Origin: JAXGPX01 sp040766745 | GTDB lineage: Bacteria; Bacillota; Sulfobacillia; Fermentithermobacillales; Fermentithermobacillaceae | Reading direction: 5' to 3' | Length of the DNA stretch: 64,000 bases | Assembly (NCBI GenBank): GCA_040766745.1 | Contig: JAXGPX010000003.1 | Span: 132,879 to 196,878, forward strand | Part shown: one piece after another, positions 43,031 to 52,380 of the stretch | How the letters are laid out: each line of letters starts with the position of its first letter | Position numbering within the stretch: position 1 is the stretch's first letter | Position numbers and translations under genes: made by a program | Notes under the pieces: generated by a model | Database searches by the model: none | Told to the model about the DNA's origin: nothing | What the model saw: the letters and a program-made list of their open reading frames with translations, nothing else

Positions 43031-44416
43031 TTATATCCCCGCCTCAGTGATTTTGACAGTGAAAAACTCAAGTGGGTCGTCTACAGGGATGATGTGATTC
43101 AGAGTCCACTTGTATGCAGGAGACACTGCAAACACTTCGTCTACAAGAAACGCAGCAGTACCTGCTGTACCCTTAACTTCAGGCAACCGCGCATAGAAAA
43201 GCTGCCTTGTCCCTATCATGGCTACTTCCTCGGCCAGTTCCTTTGTTGGAGCGATTCCTTCTACAACAATGCAGAGTTCATGTGGGTTTACGCTCTTTAC
43301 AGGCTCAAGGTCTCTCATAACAGCGTTCTTGCCATAAACGTGGAAGAATACCTGGTGTTCCGTCCCTTTGAACCTCTCTTCTACCTGGCTTCTTGCCCAA
43401 TCAATGACCTTATCAACATTCTCAATTAGATAAGGATCTCTGATTCCGGCAATACCGAGATATCTTTCACCGATCTTGCCAGCACCTTCTAGCTTGACTT
43501 TCACTTTGCCTTCAATCGGGATGAACTTTGGCCCTGTGATGGCGCACGTCTTGGGATCATACTGCTTGTATTCGCACTCGGTCATGTCAAGGAGACCGCC
43601 GGCAACGTGTTCATAGAAAGGGTTTGACCTCTCATACATGGCATGGGCTGAAACCGATTCCACTGTGCACCTTTGTTTTGGGTGCATAGCCTTTACTTTC
43701 ACGTCTTCATGGGTAATGGTGCCAATAATTGTCTCTTTCGCCCCGTAAGGTTCGGCGCAGAAGGAAGCACATTCCATTACTTTGCCTAGGTAGTATGAAA
43801 GAGCCTCAGAGAAACCCTCGCGTATTGCCGGGGCCGCAAATATGGCACAATCACTGGACCGCCCGCCTATGATAACGTCGGCGCCCATATCAAGAAGCTT
43901 CATAAACGGGTGTACTCCTGCCACTGCCACCATTCGTTCAGTGCTCTTGGCTTCTTCAACAGTCAGGTTTGGCCTGCCGTCCAGCCCTTCAATCTCAACA
44001 CCCTGCTCAAGTCTGTCTACAATGTGCTGAACAGGTACTTCAGAATAGAAGTAGCCAAGTTTGAATTTGGGGATTTCGTGTTTTTTGGCCAATTTCTTTA
44101 TGATATCTACATACATGTCAACCCGGCTGTTAGTGCCGGTGTCGCCTGATGAACCGATAATCATCGGCACACCTTGTTTCCTGGACGCCACAAGCATCAT
44201 TTCCAGGTCATGTACCTGCCACTCGTAAGGACTAACAGACTTATCTACCCCAAGTGGCGCAGGGCCTATGTCATTGCTCCCTGAATCGCAGCAGTAGTAG
44301 TTGGGATTATCCTCTACGCCAATCCAGAAACTTTCTTCTTTTGAAGGAGCAAACCCCATGTGTCCGTTTGGACATAAGATCGTTAGTTTGTCTTTCTTCT
44401 TCCCGTTATTTGACAC
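43031..44416 (-). CDS. AtuA-like (DUF1446) protein
   Basis: A 461-residue protein of the acyclic terpene utilization AtuA-like family (DUF1446). Typical segments are YYCCDSGSNDIGPAPLG, PMIIGSSGDTGTNSRVD, GADVIIGGRSSDCAIFAAPAIREGF and CAITGPKFIPIEGKVKVKLEGAG. Family members appear in catabolic clusters for terpenoid or hydroxy acids; biochemical function is not firmly established. GTG 44416 follows GAGGAGG. It leads the operon AtuA-like - DUF4387 - SLC13 - racemase, with a GntR regulator encoded next to the promoter region. Confidence 0.85.
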   Translation of the reverse strand: MSNNGKKKDKLTILCPNGHMGFAPSKEESFWIGVEDNPNYYCCDSGSNDIGPAPLGVDKSVSPYEWQVHDLEMMLVASRKQGVPMIIGSSGDTGTNSRVDMYVDIIKKLAKKHEIPKFKLGYFYSEVPVQHIVDRLEQGVEIEGLDGRPNLTVEEAKSTERMVAVAGVHPFMKLLDMGADVIIGGRSSDCAIFAAPAIREGFSEALSYYLGKVMECASFCAEPYGAKETIIGTITHEDVKVKAMHPKQRCTVESVSAHAMYERSNPFYEHVAGGLLDMTECEYKQYDPKTCAITGPKFIPIEGKVKVKLEGAGKIGERYLGIAGIRDPYLIENVDKVIDWARSQVEERFKGTEHQVFFHVYGKNAVMRDLEPVKSVNPHELCIVVEGIAPTKELAEEVAMIGTRQLFYARLPEVKGTAGTAAFLVDEVFAVSPAYKWTLNHIIPVDDPLEFFTVKITEAGI

Positions 44417-44495
44417 TGTTTTGTGCCCTCCTCACCGCCTGGTAGTCGACACTGATGTTTGATCGGCGGTTATAATAGGTTATTACCACTTGGAA

Positions 44496-44528
44496 GAAGG
44501 AGACTCCTTCTTTATCTGCACAATTGTG
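44496..44528. promoter_or_regulatory. Palindromes in the AtuA operon promoter region
   Basis: Two near-adjacent palindromes lie between the GntR gene and the AtuA-like operon: GAAGGAGACTCCTTC (44496-44510) and CACAATTGTG (44519-44528). Either could be the operator of the adjacent GntR-type regulator. The first could also be a short terminator for the GntR message. Confidence 0.4.
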
Positions 44529-44556
44529 ACAAGTTTGAGTAAAACTTTGGATTTTG

Positions 44557-45309
44557 CTAAGTTGTCATCTCACGGGTAATCGAGAATTTGTACCGATCGG
44601 CTCTATAGTAAACTGTCCTGAACTCAACCGGAACCCCGTTTTCTGCCTCGACTACAGATTCTACTACGAAAAGTGCTGCCGGTCCGCTCAGTCTGAGATA
44701 CCGGGCCACTCTGCCTGATGCCAGCCTGGCCTCAAACGTCTGGCGCGCCCTAACAGGCTTGAGGTCTTCACTCACGCCCTGGTACAAATCGAACGAAGTA
44801 AAAGGTTTGTTTTCTGAGCCCCATTCAGCTGCTCTCTGGGCCATCAGTGTGCCCAGTTCAGGCTTGAAATAGGATATGTACACGGCCAGAGGCTCTAAAT
44901 CTGCCATACCGAGAAGGCTAGCCCTTACAAGAGGTGTCCTCTTCTTAACTTCAAGAGCATCATATATCTTGTCTGTTGCCGACACCCTCTTGACTTCAAT
45001 AACCGAGGTTCTGGGAAAAAGGCCCAGTCCGGTCATAGTCTGATCAAACAGAGTTATCCGTTCTAGAGCCTGTACTATTTTCTTAGAGGCTACATAGGTA
45101 CCTTTACCCTGTCTCTTAACCAGGAACCCTTCAGAGGCCGCAAGATTAATCGCCTGCCTTACAGTGATCCTGCTCACATCGTACATATCACAGAGTGCCC
45201 GTTCAGATGGGATAGCCGTGTTTTCAGGGTAGGTTCCGTCTTCGATTTTCTTCTGAATTAGATCCTTAAGCTGAATGTATAAGGGGATCTGACCAGCCTT
45301 ATCGAGCAT
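44557..45309 (-). CDS. GntR-family transcriptional regulator (HutC/UTRA type)
   Basis: A 250-residue regulator. The N-terminal winged helix is IPLYIQLKDLIQKKIEDGTY...IPSERALCDMYDVSRITVRQAI (about residues 8-65). The C-terminal part (about 90-245) is a UTRA effector domain (RTSVIEVKRVSA, then EFRTVYYRADRYKFSI). HutC-type members sense small metabolites and repress neighbouring catabolic genes. I use ATG 45309 with AGGAGG upstream; the open frame runs 15 codons further. It probably controls the AtuA-like operon just downstream. Confidence 0.88.
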   Translation of the reverse strand: MLDKAGQIPLYIQLKDLIQKKIEDGTYPENTAIPSERALCDMYDVSRITVRQAINLAASEGFLVKRQGKGTYVASKKIVQALERITLFDQTMTGLGLFPRTSVIEVKRVSATDKIYDALEVKKRTPLVRASLLGMADLEPLAVYISYFKPELGTLMAQRAAEWGSENKPFTSFDLYQGVSEDLKPVRARQTFEARLASGRVARYLRLSGPAALFVVESVVEAENGVPVEFRTVYYRADRYKFSITREMTT

Positions 45310-45379
45310 CAACCATCCTCCTAGGCTGATTGTAAGCGCCGAATTTGAAGTCACACGTTAGGTACGTGGAACTGCACGC

Positions 45380-48300
45380 TCATTCTAGCACACTTTGACG
45401 CTCGCTCAAATCCACCTTCTGCTCTTCTGCAATTTCGGGATAATCATGGCATGTAAACACTATCACCTGGTAGGCACCGGAAATCTGCCTTAATGCATCT
45501 ATGCCTGCCTGACGGCGAGCCGGATCAAAATGGACAAACGGGTCGTCCATGATAACCGGCGGGCACTTACCCTGGGACATAAGGTCTGCAACAGCAAGGC
45601 GCACTGCCAAAAGCACCTGATCCGCCGTACCAGTGGAAAGAAGGCCCCTTTCCCGAAGTGCGTCAATAGGCCCTCCACGGGATTCAGAATACAACAATGG
45701 GCTCAAATCCTCAGACAAATCCATCCTCGAGTACCGTCCGGCTGTCATGTGGCCGATATACTTTGACGATGACTGTGACAGAAGGTCAAACATACCGGAT
45801 ACGGCCCTGGTCCGCGCTTCGGGAAACGTATCCCTGAGTACCTCAAGTATCTTGACCTCCCGCTCGATGTGTGCCAGATGCCTTTTGGCTTCTTCGAGTT
45901 CTTCGGTTACGCCGGCGATATCCTCAGCCCCCTCGGTTATCAACCTAACCGTTGCCTCGGCTGACGCTTTTTCACCGCCCAGCTTCTGGAGTAGTTTCGT
46001 TTTGTCGTCTAACTCCCGTTCTTTTTGAACAATCTCTTCCGGCATCATCTTGTAGGCCAGAGTCTCCTGCAATTCCATTTGTGCAGGCATAAGCCTTGCC
46101 AGAACCTCGGTTTGCTTTGCGTCTAGCTTTTCCAAATCGATGACGCTTATCTTTCCCAAAATCCGGTCCCGTTCGCTTTCCTTCGTCTTGAGTTCTTCCT
46201 GTGCTTTGCCTAGATTCTCCTCCAAACCGTCAGGCAGCGAGCCTTTTGCAAGGATGCCACATCTCTCTTCATTTAAGCCCCTTATCTTCTGATCAAGGAC
46301 ACTTATTTCACCTGTTAGGGCCTTAATAGTCTTGTCTCCAAGTAGGTCTCCTGCCCTCAACTTCCTGTCGTTAATAACCTTCTTGAGGTTGAGCAAGGCA
46401 TCCCTTTTGGCCACCATATCCTCGAATGATACACATCCGGTTTCCGTAACCAGGGCCGCAATTGAACCTTCAATGGCCTGAATCTCTTGTTCTTTCTTTT
46501 TCAGATCCAGGACATCAATCGAACCCTTGAGTTTAGCCATTGCATGCGCCTCTGCCTGCAATTCCCACTTAACATCTTGAAGATTCTTCTCGATTTCCGA
46601 GATCTGCTGCTTCTCCAGTTCCCCCAGTTCCATGCCCAACTCACTCAGGCCGCTAGATACCTCGTGCTTGAGCCTTTCGGCTTGCTTGCGAAGCAATGCG
46701 AGAGTGGTCTTGGCCGTTTTGCAGAGGCCTTCATGCTTCTCATACTGCGCTGTATCTACTGTTGCAACCAGATTGGCAAGACTTTGATGGGAAGCAGCAA
46801 CTTCAGACTGAACCTTTCTGTAACCATCAAGGGCTTCCGACAGGGCTCGTGTGCTCTCAACGCCATAACGCTTGAGGATAGTGTTGAGCTTGTTGTCTGC
46901 CTCTTTCATTCTGGCCAAGAACTCTTCTGCATCAGTTGTGTTGACCTTCAAATCTATAATCTGTGGAATATTCACTTCAATTCGCTTGAGGGCGGAAAAC
47001 TCAGCAAGCCCAGGTTTAATGTCCATGGGCGGGTTACCATCAAGGGCCAATCTACCTCCGGCCGCGGCTCCAGGTGCCGCATTAACTTCCACATTGAGGC
47101 CTGCAGGCACCTTACCCATGGCCAATATCTCAGCAGACAACCTGGTTGCTTCTTGAACATCTTGCTCAGATACAGGGGCAAGCCCAGCAAGCTTGCACCT
47201 ACTGTTCTCGTTTTCCTCGATTGCCGGCTCAAGCCTTTGGATTTGGGCGGATATAGAGTTAAACTGTTCATCCAGGTTCTTGACTGCAAGCAGTTTCGAA
47301 AGCCGTGATTCCTCACCGGACTTCTTTCTGATCGCTTCACTATGCATATCAATACCAATCTTAAACTGCTCAAAGGTTTTCGTGTCCTCTGCCAGAACCT
47401 GCTTGTGATGAGAAAGGCTCCGGTGAAGATCTTCGGCCTTGGCTACCTTCTCAGGATCTATCAAGGCTAGGCCCTTAGCCTTCATTTCAGCATCTTCCGC
47501 CTCTTTGAGCAGGTGTTGTGCCTTCTGGTGAAGCTCAGAAAGCCGTGCCATCTCCCCTTGAGCCGAGGCAATAACACGATCAATTTCATCTAGTCGCTGC
47601 TTACGTGTGATTTCCGCTGTAAGTTTGCCCCTGGTTTCGGACAGGGTTTTTATCTCAGGCTCTATGGCCTTAAGCCGCTGTTCAAGGGTATTCCTCTCTA
47701 TCTTCTGCTCATAGATACTGTTCAGTTCCTTACTCTCCCGTGCATAGACCTCCTGGGCTTTGGCATGACGCCTGGCCTTATCAAGGGTCTGGCCGAGAAT
47801 GGAAACCTCCTCAGTGAGTCTGGCCATTTCCCTGGCAATCTCAAATGCCTGAGTCCTTGCTTCCTGGCCGCTCCTAACCCTTAGTTCGGTATCTCTCAAT
47901 CTTGCCTCTAACTCAGAAACACGGTTCTTGGCCTGAGTAAGATCGCCCTGGCGAGTTCCGCCCTTGGTACCTGCTTTGAGGTCGCTGATTTTCTTACCGG
48001 CATCGCCGGCCAGCTTCATCACATCAACGCCTCCGCCAACTACCCGGTTCTCAATGAGTTTCTTTAGATCGTTTCCGCCTGAAGCCAGCTCGTCCTGAAG
48101 CACACAAACACTGGCTATATAAGCCGCTTCAGCACCTTCTTTAGGGACGCCCAAAAGCCCGGCAATGATCTCAGCGATCCGGTGCTTGTCCCTTTCAATA
48201 GTGCCATCAGGCTTGCTCAACATGTTTCGTCCCGTATCAAAATCCCTGATAATATCCCATTGCCCATCCTGGTTTTCCAGTGTAAGTTCGATTCTGAAAC

Positions 48301-48562
48301 CTTCGTCCCTACCCCACCTGGTGAGTTGCCGGACGTCCTGGCGGGTAGTAGATGCATCAGTGAAAAGCCCCAGCTGGATTGCTTTCATGATCCCAGTTTT
48401 CCCCGACTCATTGGGGCCGCAGATAAAGACCAGTCCAGGAGGAATATCAAGGGTATAGTCGTCAAACGACCGGAATCCTACCATTCGAATACGCTTTATC
48501 CGTATAAAACCTGTACCAGTGGATTGGCCGACGGAATTCTTCGCGATATTGGCATTGCTCAT
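45380..48562 (-). CDS. SbcC/YhaN-like SMC-type ATPase
   Basis: A 1060-residue ATPase. Walker A is GPNESGKT at 49-56; long coiled-coil segments run from about 200 to 900. Near the C-terminus are a degenerate signature STGTADQVLLAVRLA and Walker B PPVIMDDPFVHFD. It pairs with the metallophosphoesterase encoded upstream, whose stop overlaps its ATG in ATGA. No CxxC zinc hook is present in the coiled coil, so it is closer to YhaN-type proteins than to classical SbcC/Rad50. A role in DNA-end processing is expected from the family. Confidence 0.85.
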   Translation of the reverse strand: MSNANIAKNSVGQSTGTGFIRIKRIRMVGFRSFDDYTLDIPPGLVFICGPNESGKTGIMKAIQLGLFTDASTTRQDVRQLTRWGRDEGFRIELTLENQDGQWDIIRDFDTGRNMLSKPDGTIERDKHRIAEIIAGLLGVPKEGAEAAYIASVCVLQDELASGGNDLKKLIENRVVGGGVDVMKLAGDAGKKISDLKAGTKGGTRQGDLTQAKNRVSELEARLRDTELRVRSGQEARTQAFEIAREMARLTEEVSILGQTLDKARRHAKAQEVYARESKELNSIYEQKIERNTLEQRLKAIEPEIKTLSETRGKLTAEITRKQRLDEIDRVIASAQGEMARLSELHQKAQHLLKEAEDAEMKAKGLALIDPEKVAKAEDLHRSLSHHKQVLAEDTKTFEQFKIGIDMHSEAIRKKSGEESRLSKLLAVKNLDEQFNSISAQIQRLEPAIEENENSRCKLAGLAPVSEQDVQEATRLSAEILAMGKVPAGLNVEVNAAPGAAAGGRLALDGNPPMDIKPGLAEFSALKRIEVNIPQIIDLKVNTTDAEEFLARMKEADNKLNTILKRYGVESTRALSEALDGYRKVQSEVAASHQSLANLVATVDTAQYEKHEGLCKTAKTTLALLRKQAERLKHEVSSGLSELGMELGELEKQQISEIEKNLQDVKWELQAEAHAMAKLKGSIDVLDLKKKEQEIQAIEGSIAALVTETGCVSFEDMVAKRDALLNLKKVINDRKLRAGDLLGDKTIKALTGEISVLDQKIRGLNEERCGILAKGSLPDGLEENLGKAQEELKTKESERDRILGKISVIDLEKLDAKQTEVLARLMPAQMELQETLAYKMMPEEIVQKERELDDKTKLLQKLGGEKASAEATVRLITEGAEDIAGVTEELEEAKRHLAHIEREVKILEVLRDTFPEARTRAVSGMFDLLSQSSSKYIGHMTAGRYSRMDLSEDLSPLLYSESRGGPIDALRERGLLSTGTADQVLLAVRLAVADLMSQGKCPPVIMDDPFVHFDPARRQAGIDALRQISGAYQVIVFTCHDYPEIAEEQKVDLSERQSVLE

Positions 48563-49863
48563 GACCTTATCCCCGCCTTTCCTGAAAGGTACAAAGACCC
48601 ACGCCGGAGCGCTTCCTGAAGGATCGCCTTCTCTGCCGGGTCCTGGGCCTTTTCGATTTTCTCAGCCATGATTTCATGAAATACCCGGCCAACTGAGTTT
48701 GGAGGGAACTGGCCGGGTGAAGGTTCATAAAAGGCAAGCCTGCTTGTGTCGACTTCAATAAAGAAGAAGTTGGGCTCCAGCCGTTCTCTGAGATCGTTAA
48801 CAAGATCGTCTATGCTAAGGCCGGCTGCCCAGTCAAAATTGGCCGCATTTTCACGGGCAATGCCCGGGCTGTCTCCTTCACCGGAACTCGGGCTGCCTTC
48901 TTCGCCCACACCCGGTCTACCCGGACCACCAGAACTCAATCTCCCCTCTTCGCCCGAACTCGGGCTACTCCGTCCGCCAGAACTCAGGCTGCCCCTGAGT
49001 TCCAGACGCAAAAGAGTATTCGGGCCGGCTTCTCGATTGGCCCTGCCTGCAATCGCATTCATGTCTGGCACAAGACTCACATCTATACCTAGTTTCACCC
49101 ACCTGTATGTACCCACTGTCTTTTCCTCAGTTGTAACTTTGGGGCCAAGGGATACCAGGTTCACACAACCAGGAGAAGGCGCATCGTCAAACTCCAGCGT
49201 TTCAGGAGTGCCGCAGTACCAGGCCTTTGGATCCCCTGTCGGCCAGGCCTGCCGCTTGTGCCAGTGGCCCATGGCAATGTAGTCAAACGGGCTCGATGCA
49301 ATTTCATCCAGGCTTATGAGTGGTTCGTCAGGGTCTATTGACAAACCGGGTACGTCTATCGACGCGTGAACAACAGCAACTTTGAACTTAGCCTCGCTTT
49401 TGGAAGCCAGGGCTGAAAGCCTCCGGAGCGGGCGGTCCCCTCCCTTTTTCGTGGTGTTGGCTGAAGCGAACACCGCTACGTCAGGTATAGGGCGAAACTC
49501 AGATGGTTCTTCAGGAATTATCGTCACATTAGGTGGCAAGGCCGGGGAACCGAGTATGGTACGGTATACGGATGCTGAATCAAATACGTCGTGTGTACCT
49601 GGCTGTATGTAGACAGGAACCGGCGCTATTGAAGCAAAGTAGCTCATCACATTCTTTACAGACTTGTCGGAAACAGAGTTGGCGTCAAATAAATCCCCTG
49701 CGACAACAAGGAAATCTGACCTGGTCTGCTTGACTGTATCCACAATATTCTTGAGGCACCGGAATTGGGCTTTTCGAACTTCCTTACCCAGGCTCCCCAA
49801 CCTGCGAAATGGCCTTCCCAGATGAAGGTCTCCTGTATGGATGAAAGATGGCACTTGAATCAT
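48559..49863 (-). CDS. SbcD/YhaO-like metallophosphoesterase
   Basis: A 434-residue calcineurin-type nuclease subunit. The metal motifs are D12-L-H14 (TGDLHLG), AGDLFD (D57), and GHWHK near 200. The usual GNHD motif reads PGTHD, so the conserved Asn is replaced by Thr. Residues about 292-338 are a low-complexity insert of six 8-residue repeats (SSGGRSSP-, SSGEEGRL-like) encoded by a 24-bp minisatellite at 48850-48990. The start is ATG 49863, or GTG 49854, which has better spacing from GAGAGG. It is translationally coupled to the ATPase. Confidence 0.84.
   Translation of the reverse strand: MIQVPSFIHTGDLHLGRPFRRLGSLGKEVRKAQFRCLKNIVDTVKQTRSDFLVVAGDLFDANSVSDKSVKNVMSYFASIAPVPVYIQPGTHDVFDSASVYRTILGSPALPPNVTIIPEEPSEFRPIPDVAVFASANTTKKGGDRPLRRLSALASKSEAKFKVAVVHASIDVPGLSIDPDEPLISLDEIASSPFDYIAMGHWHKRQAWPTGDPKAWYCGTPETLEFDDAPSPGCVNLVSLGPKVTTEEKTVGTYRWVKLGIDVSLVPDMNAIAGRANREAGPNTLLRLELRGSLSSGGRSSPSSGEEGRLSSGGPGRPGVGEEGSPSSGEGDSPGIARENAANFDWAAGLSIDDLVNDLRERLEPNFFFIEVDTSRLAFYEPSPGQFPPNSVGRVFHEIMAEKIEKAQDPAEKAILQEALRRGSLYLSGKAGIRS
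48850..48990. repeat. 24-bp minisatellite inside the SbcD-like gene
   Basis: About six degenerate 24-bp units, in frame, encode 8-residue repeats rich in Gly, Ser and Pro. They sit between the phosphoesterase domain and the C-terminal domain. Confidence 0.8.
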
Positions 49864-50284
49864 CCTCTCGTATCGGTCTTGCTATTCCAAAACCCACGGC
49901 CGTAATGGATAAGATAAGAGCCTGAGGTTTGATAAAACTCTGCGATCTCCTGTGCGAAAACTTTTCTCCGTGGGAATCCAAATATAGATCTGGCTGTTTT
50001 CAATTATTTCTTTCAAATACATTTTAGCCCGAATCAGAGTACTTTTGCAGTTGTTTTTGGATATAACCCTTTTCGCCCAAATGCAATAGTCAAGGTATCC
50101 TAGGACAACCTAAAGGAATCTTATGGTAATGCATAGAACATCACAAACTGAAAGCAAGGGGTTAGGGCATTCAAGGGTTCAAGATGCTTCTCAACGCCTT
50201 GCTGTTCTCAAGTGCCTATTTGCTATTCATCTAGAATTCATATGGCCTGTCCCGTTTCTGCCCTAACTCTGCCTATACACCCAC

Positions 50285-50415
50285 CCAGTCTTCCCGACAG
50301 CCCCTTGTGTTTTCATCCTTGATTCACTTTCCCTGGTGATCTCATCCTTGTTCGCCTGGTATTTTCTCCTTGTTTCACTGGTGTTTTCCCGCTGTTTCCA
50401 TGACGTTCCTTTATG
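50285..50415. repeat. Degenerate 22-29 bp tandem repeat
   Basis: About five imperfect units of the form GTGTTTTC(N)CCTTG(N)TTCACTG fill the space between the metallophosphoesterase and oxidoreductase genes. No gene is seen in 49864-50441 otherwise. Confidence 0.55.
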
Positions 50416-50441
50416 TTCACTTTGCATTACCTTGTTCTCAT

Positions 50442-51449
50442 TTACCGCTGGGCAGCGTCTCGAGCTTTTGAAACCCACTCCGCATCTCTTAGCAGAGCCC
50501 TGCCGATACCAATCAAGTCAGCCTTTCCCTCCTGAAGAATGGTCTCTGCCAGGCATGGATCAGTTATACCTCCGGTTACAAGGACCGGAATATCGACCTG
50601 TTCCTTTATCACCGATGCTGCAGAAACAAAGTATCCGGGCGGTGCATTTTTGGGCCGCGAACCCATGAAACCTCCAGACACATCGATCAGCGCAACGCCA
50701 GCCTGTTCCAGCATTTTGGCTACCTCAGCAGCATCTTCAGGCACAATGCCACCTTCAATGCCATCGATGCTCCCAAGACGCACAAATACGGGATAGTCCC
50801 GGCCGGTTTGATGCCTTACTGCTTCAATTATTTGGAGCAGGAACCGTGCACGGTTATCGAGGCTTCCGCCATACTCATCATTTCGTCTGTTGGTGACTGG
50901 GGAAAGAAATTGTGTAAGAAGGTATCCGTGGGCAGCATGTGCTTCTACTGCCTGAAACCCGGCCTCCCTGGCTCTTTTGGCAGCAAGTGCGAAACCTTCG
51001 ATAGTCCCGGCAATGTCGTCCTTAGTCATAGGTTGGGGTTTTCGCTCATTGTTGGGTACAGAAACGTCTGAAGGCCCAAGTGGATCATAACCGGTCACAT
51101 CAGGGTTTCCGGCGGCGCCAACATGGTTAATTTGAAGCGCAGCCACTGCACCTCCTCGCTTGATTGCACCGGCGAGAGCCTTGAATGCAGGGATTGCCTC
51201 ATCTCGGTCTATTCCCAATTGGCCCAGGTGGGCTTTACCCTTCTTCGAAACATAGGAATGTTCTACGATTATCATACCTACACCGTTCTTAGAACGTTTC
51301 TCATAGTGTGCAATGGTAGCCTCGCCTGGAATCCCGTCATCCTTCTGGGAACCGCCGGGGCCTTCAAAGACCGTAGCCATCGGGGGCATCACGATTCTGT
51401 TTCTGATGGTAAGGCCGCTAAATGAAATAGGTGAAAATAGCATGGACAT
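50442..51449 (-). CDS. Old Yellow Enzyme-family NADH:flavin oxidoreductase
   Basis: A 335-residue FMN-dependent TIM-barrel oxidoreductase. The N-terminal LFSPISFSGLTIRNRIVMPPM, then AAKRAREAGFQAVEAHAAHGYLLTQFLSPVTNRRNDEYGGSLDNRARFLLQII, and the C-terminal DLIGIGRALLRD are diagnostic. It corresponds to the FMN domain only, without the 4Fe-4S and NAD-binding extensions of 2,4-dienoyl-CoA reductases. It reduces activated alkenes or related substrates. ATG 51449 has AGGAG 9 bases upstream; the TTG at 51458 is too close to that site. Monocistronic. Confidence 0.9.
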   Translation of the reverse strand: MSMLFSPISFSGLTIRNRIVMPPMATVFEGPGGSQKDDGIPGEATIAHYEKRSKNGVGMIIVEHSYVSKKGKAHLGQLGIDRDEAIPAFKALAGAIKRGGAVAALQINHVGAAGNPDVTGYDPLGPSDVSVPNNERKPQPMTKDDIAGTIEGFALAAKRAREAGFQAVEAHAAHGYLLTQFLSPVTNRRNDEYGGSLDNRARFLLQIIEAVRHQTGRDYPVFVRLGSIDGIEGGIVPEDAAEVAKMLEQAGVALIDVSGGFMGSRPKNAPPGYFVSAASVIKEQVDIPVLVTGGITDPCLAETILQEGKADLIGIGRALLRDAEWVSKARDAAQR

Positions 51450-51649
51450 TATGACCAACTCCTGTTAATTACTGTTTTACTTCGTACCCTTTTTACCATT
51501 GTACGGGTGTTGTTCTGCTCCTTTCTACCGGTTTGTGCCTGCATGGCCCAGAATGTTTCTGCACCTTCTCTGGCCCGGTTCCGGTTGGGAGAATGCCTCA
51601 CCCGAAAAATAGGAAATGTACAGTCCATTCATTCCTATTCAGGGCTGCA

Positions 51650-52063
51650 TTATGTAACCCGTCGGTATAGCGATGGGTTTTGTGATTTGCTGTCGGTATA
51701 CCGACGGGAAGACCCAAAACTCGTTCAAAATATGAACAAGGAATCCCTACTAGTATATGAAATCTTTACAACCCTCCTGGGGATTTCTAATCCTGTGGCC
51801 GGTCAGGATCAATCCGGCCGTTTCCGGCTATCAGCATACCCAAAATGACTGGCTAGCAAGTAGATTAATCCCAAAATCAGCTAATGGTTGACTCAATAAC
51901 ATGCATGGATATTCAAAACAGAATGTTGATCTTGGAGGTGTCGGAATATTTGACATCAATCTGAGACCCCCGTCGGTATACTGACGTTATTTTCTGATGG
52001 CCGTCGCTATATCAACAGCCGGAGTACTCTCCTGTACAGAAACTATACAAGTCCTAATCCAGG
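51650..52063 (+). repeat. Dispersed palindromic element, copy C
   Basis: The left edge TTATGTAAC leads to palindromes centred near 51667 and 51699. The right end has palindromes centred near 51978 and 52009, preceded by TTTGACATCAATC. The interior shares short blocks (GCATGGATATTCA, TTTGACAT) with copy D in the same order. Non-coding. Confidence 0.75.
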
Positions 52064-52317
52064 TGACATAAAACAATGAGATACCTCCGGACGACCCCCT
52101 GCAGAATGTGATTCAAGATCCAAAAGACAATCTGCGATATTGCAGTAACAGATATGATTATGCTAATAGGGGAATGTTGAGACAGGTCCTCCGTGTAAAT
52201 CTCTGTGAGAGGAAATGTTGGTGAAATGGGGCAACTGTCTCCGAGCATGCGATATACTCTTTTCAAGGACATTTTCTTCGGGAATGTTTTCTGGTAACAC
52301 ATTTTCCTGGGGGCTTC

Positions 52318-52377
52318 GTTCGGAGATAAATAGTTCGGAAATTATTTGTTCGACGGTAATTTGCTCGGAGGTATTTC
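52318..52377 (+). repeat. 15-bp tandem repeat carrying a ribosome-binding site
   Basis: Four contiguous 15-bp units begin at 52318, 52333, 52348 and 52363, each close to GTTCGGAGATAATTT. The last unit contains the GGAGG ribosome site for the DUF188 gene. More degenerate units may extend back to 52276. Confidence 0.8.
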
Positions 52378-52380
52378 ATT

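Noticed and set aside
46487..47308. 273-codon plus-strand frame
   Set aside because: Antisense to the SbcC/YhaN-like gene, whose coiled-coil codon pattern opens the opposite frame.
50263..50478. 71-codon minus-strand frame rich in Lys, Arg and Glu
   Set aside because: Made by the ~25-bp repeat and the end of the oxidoreductase gene; no ribosome site or family.
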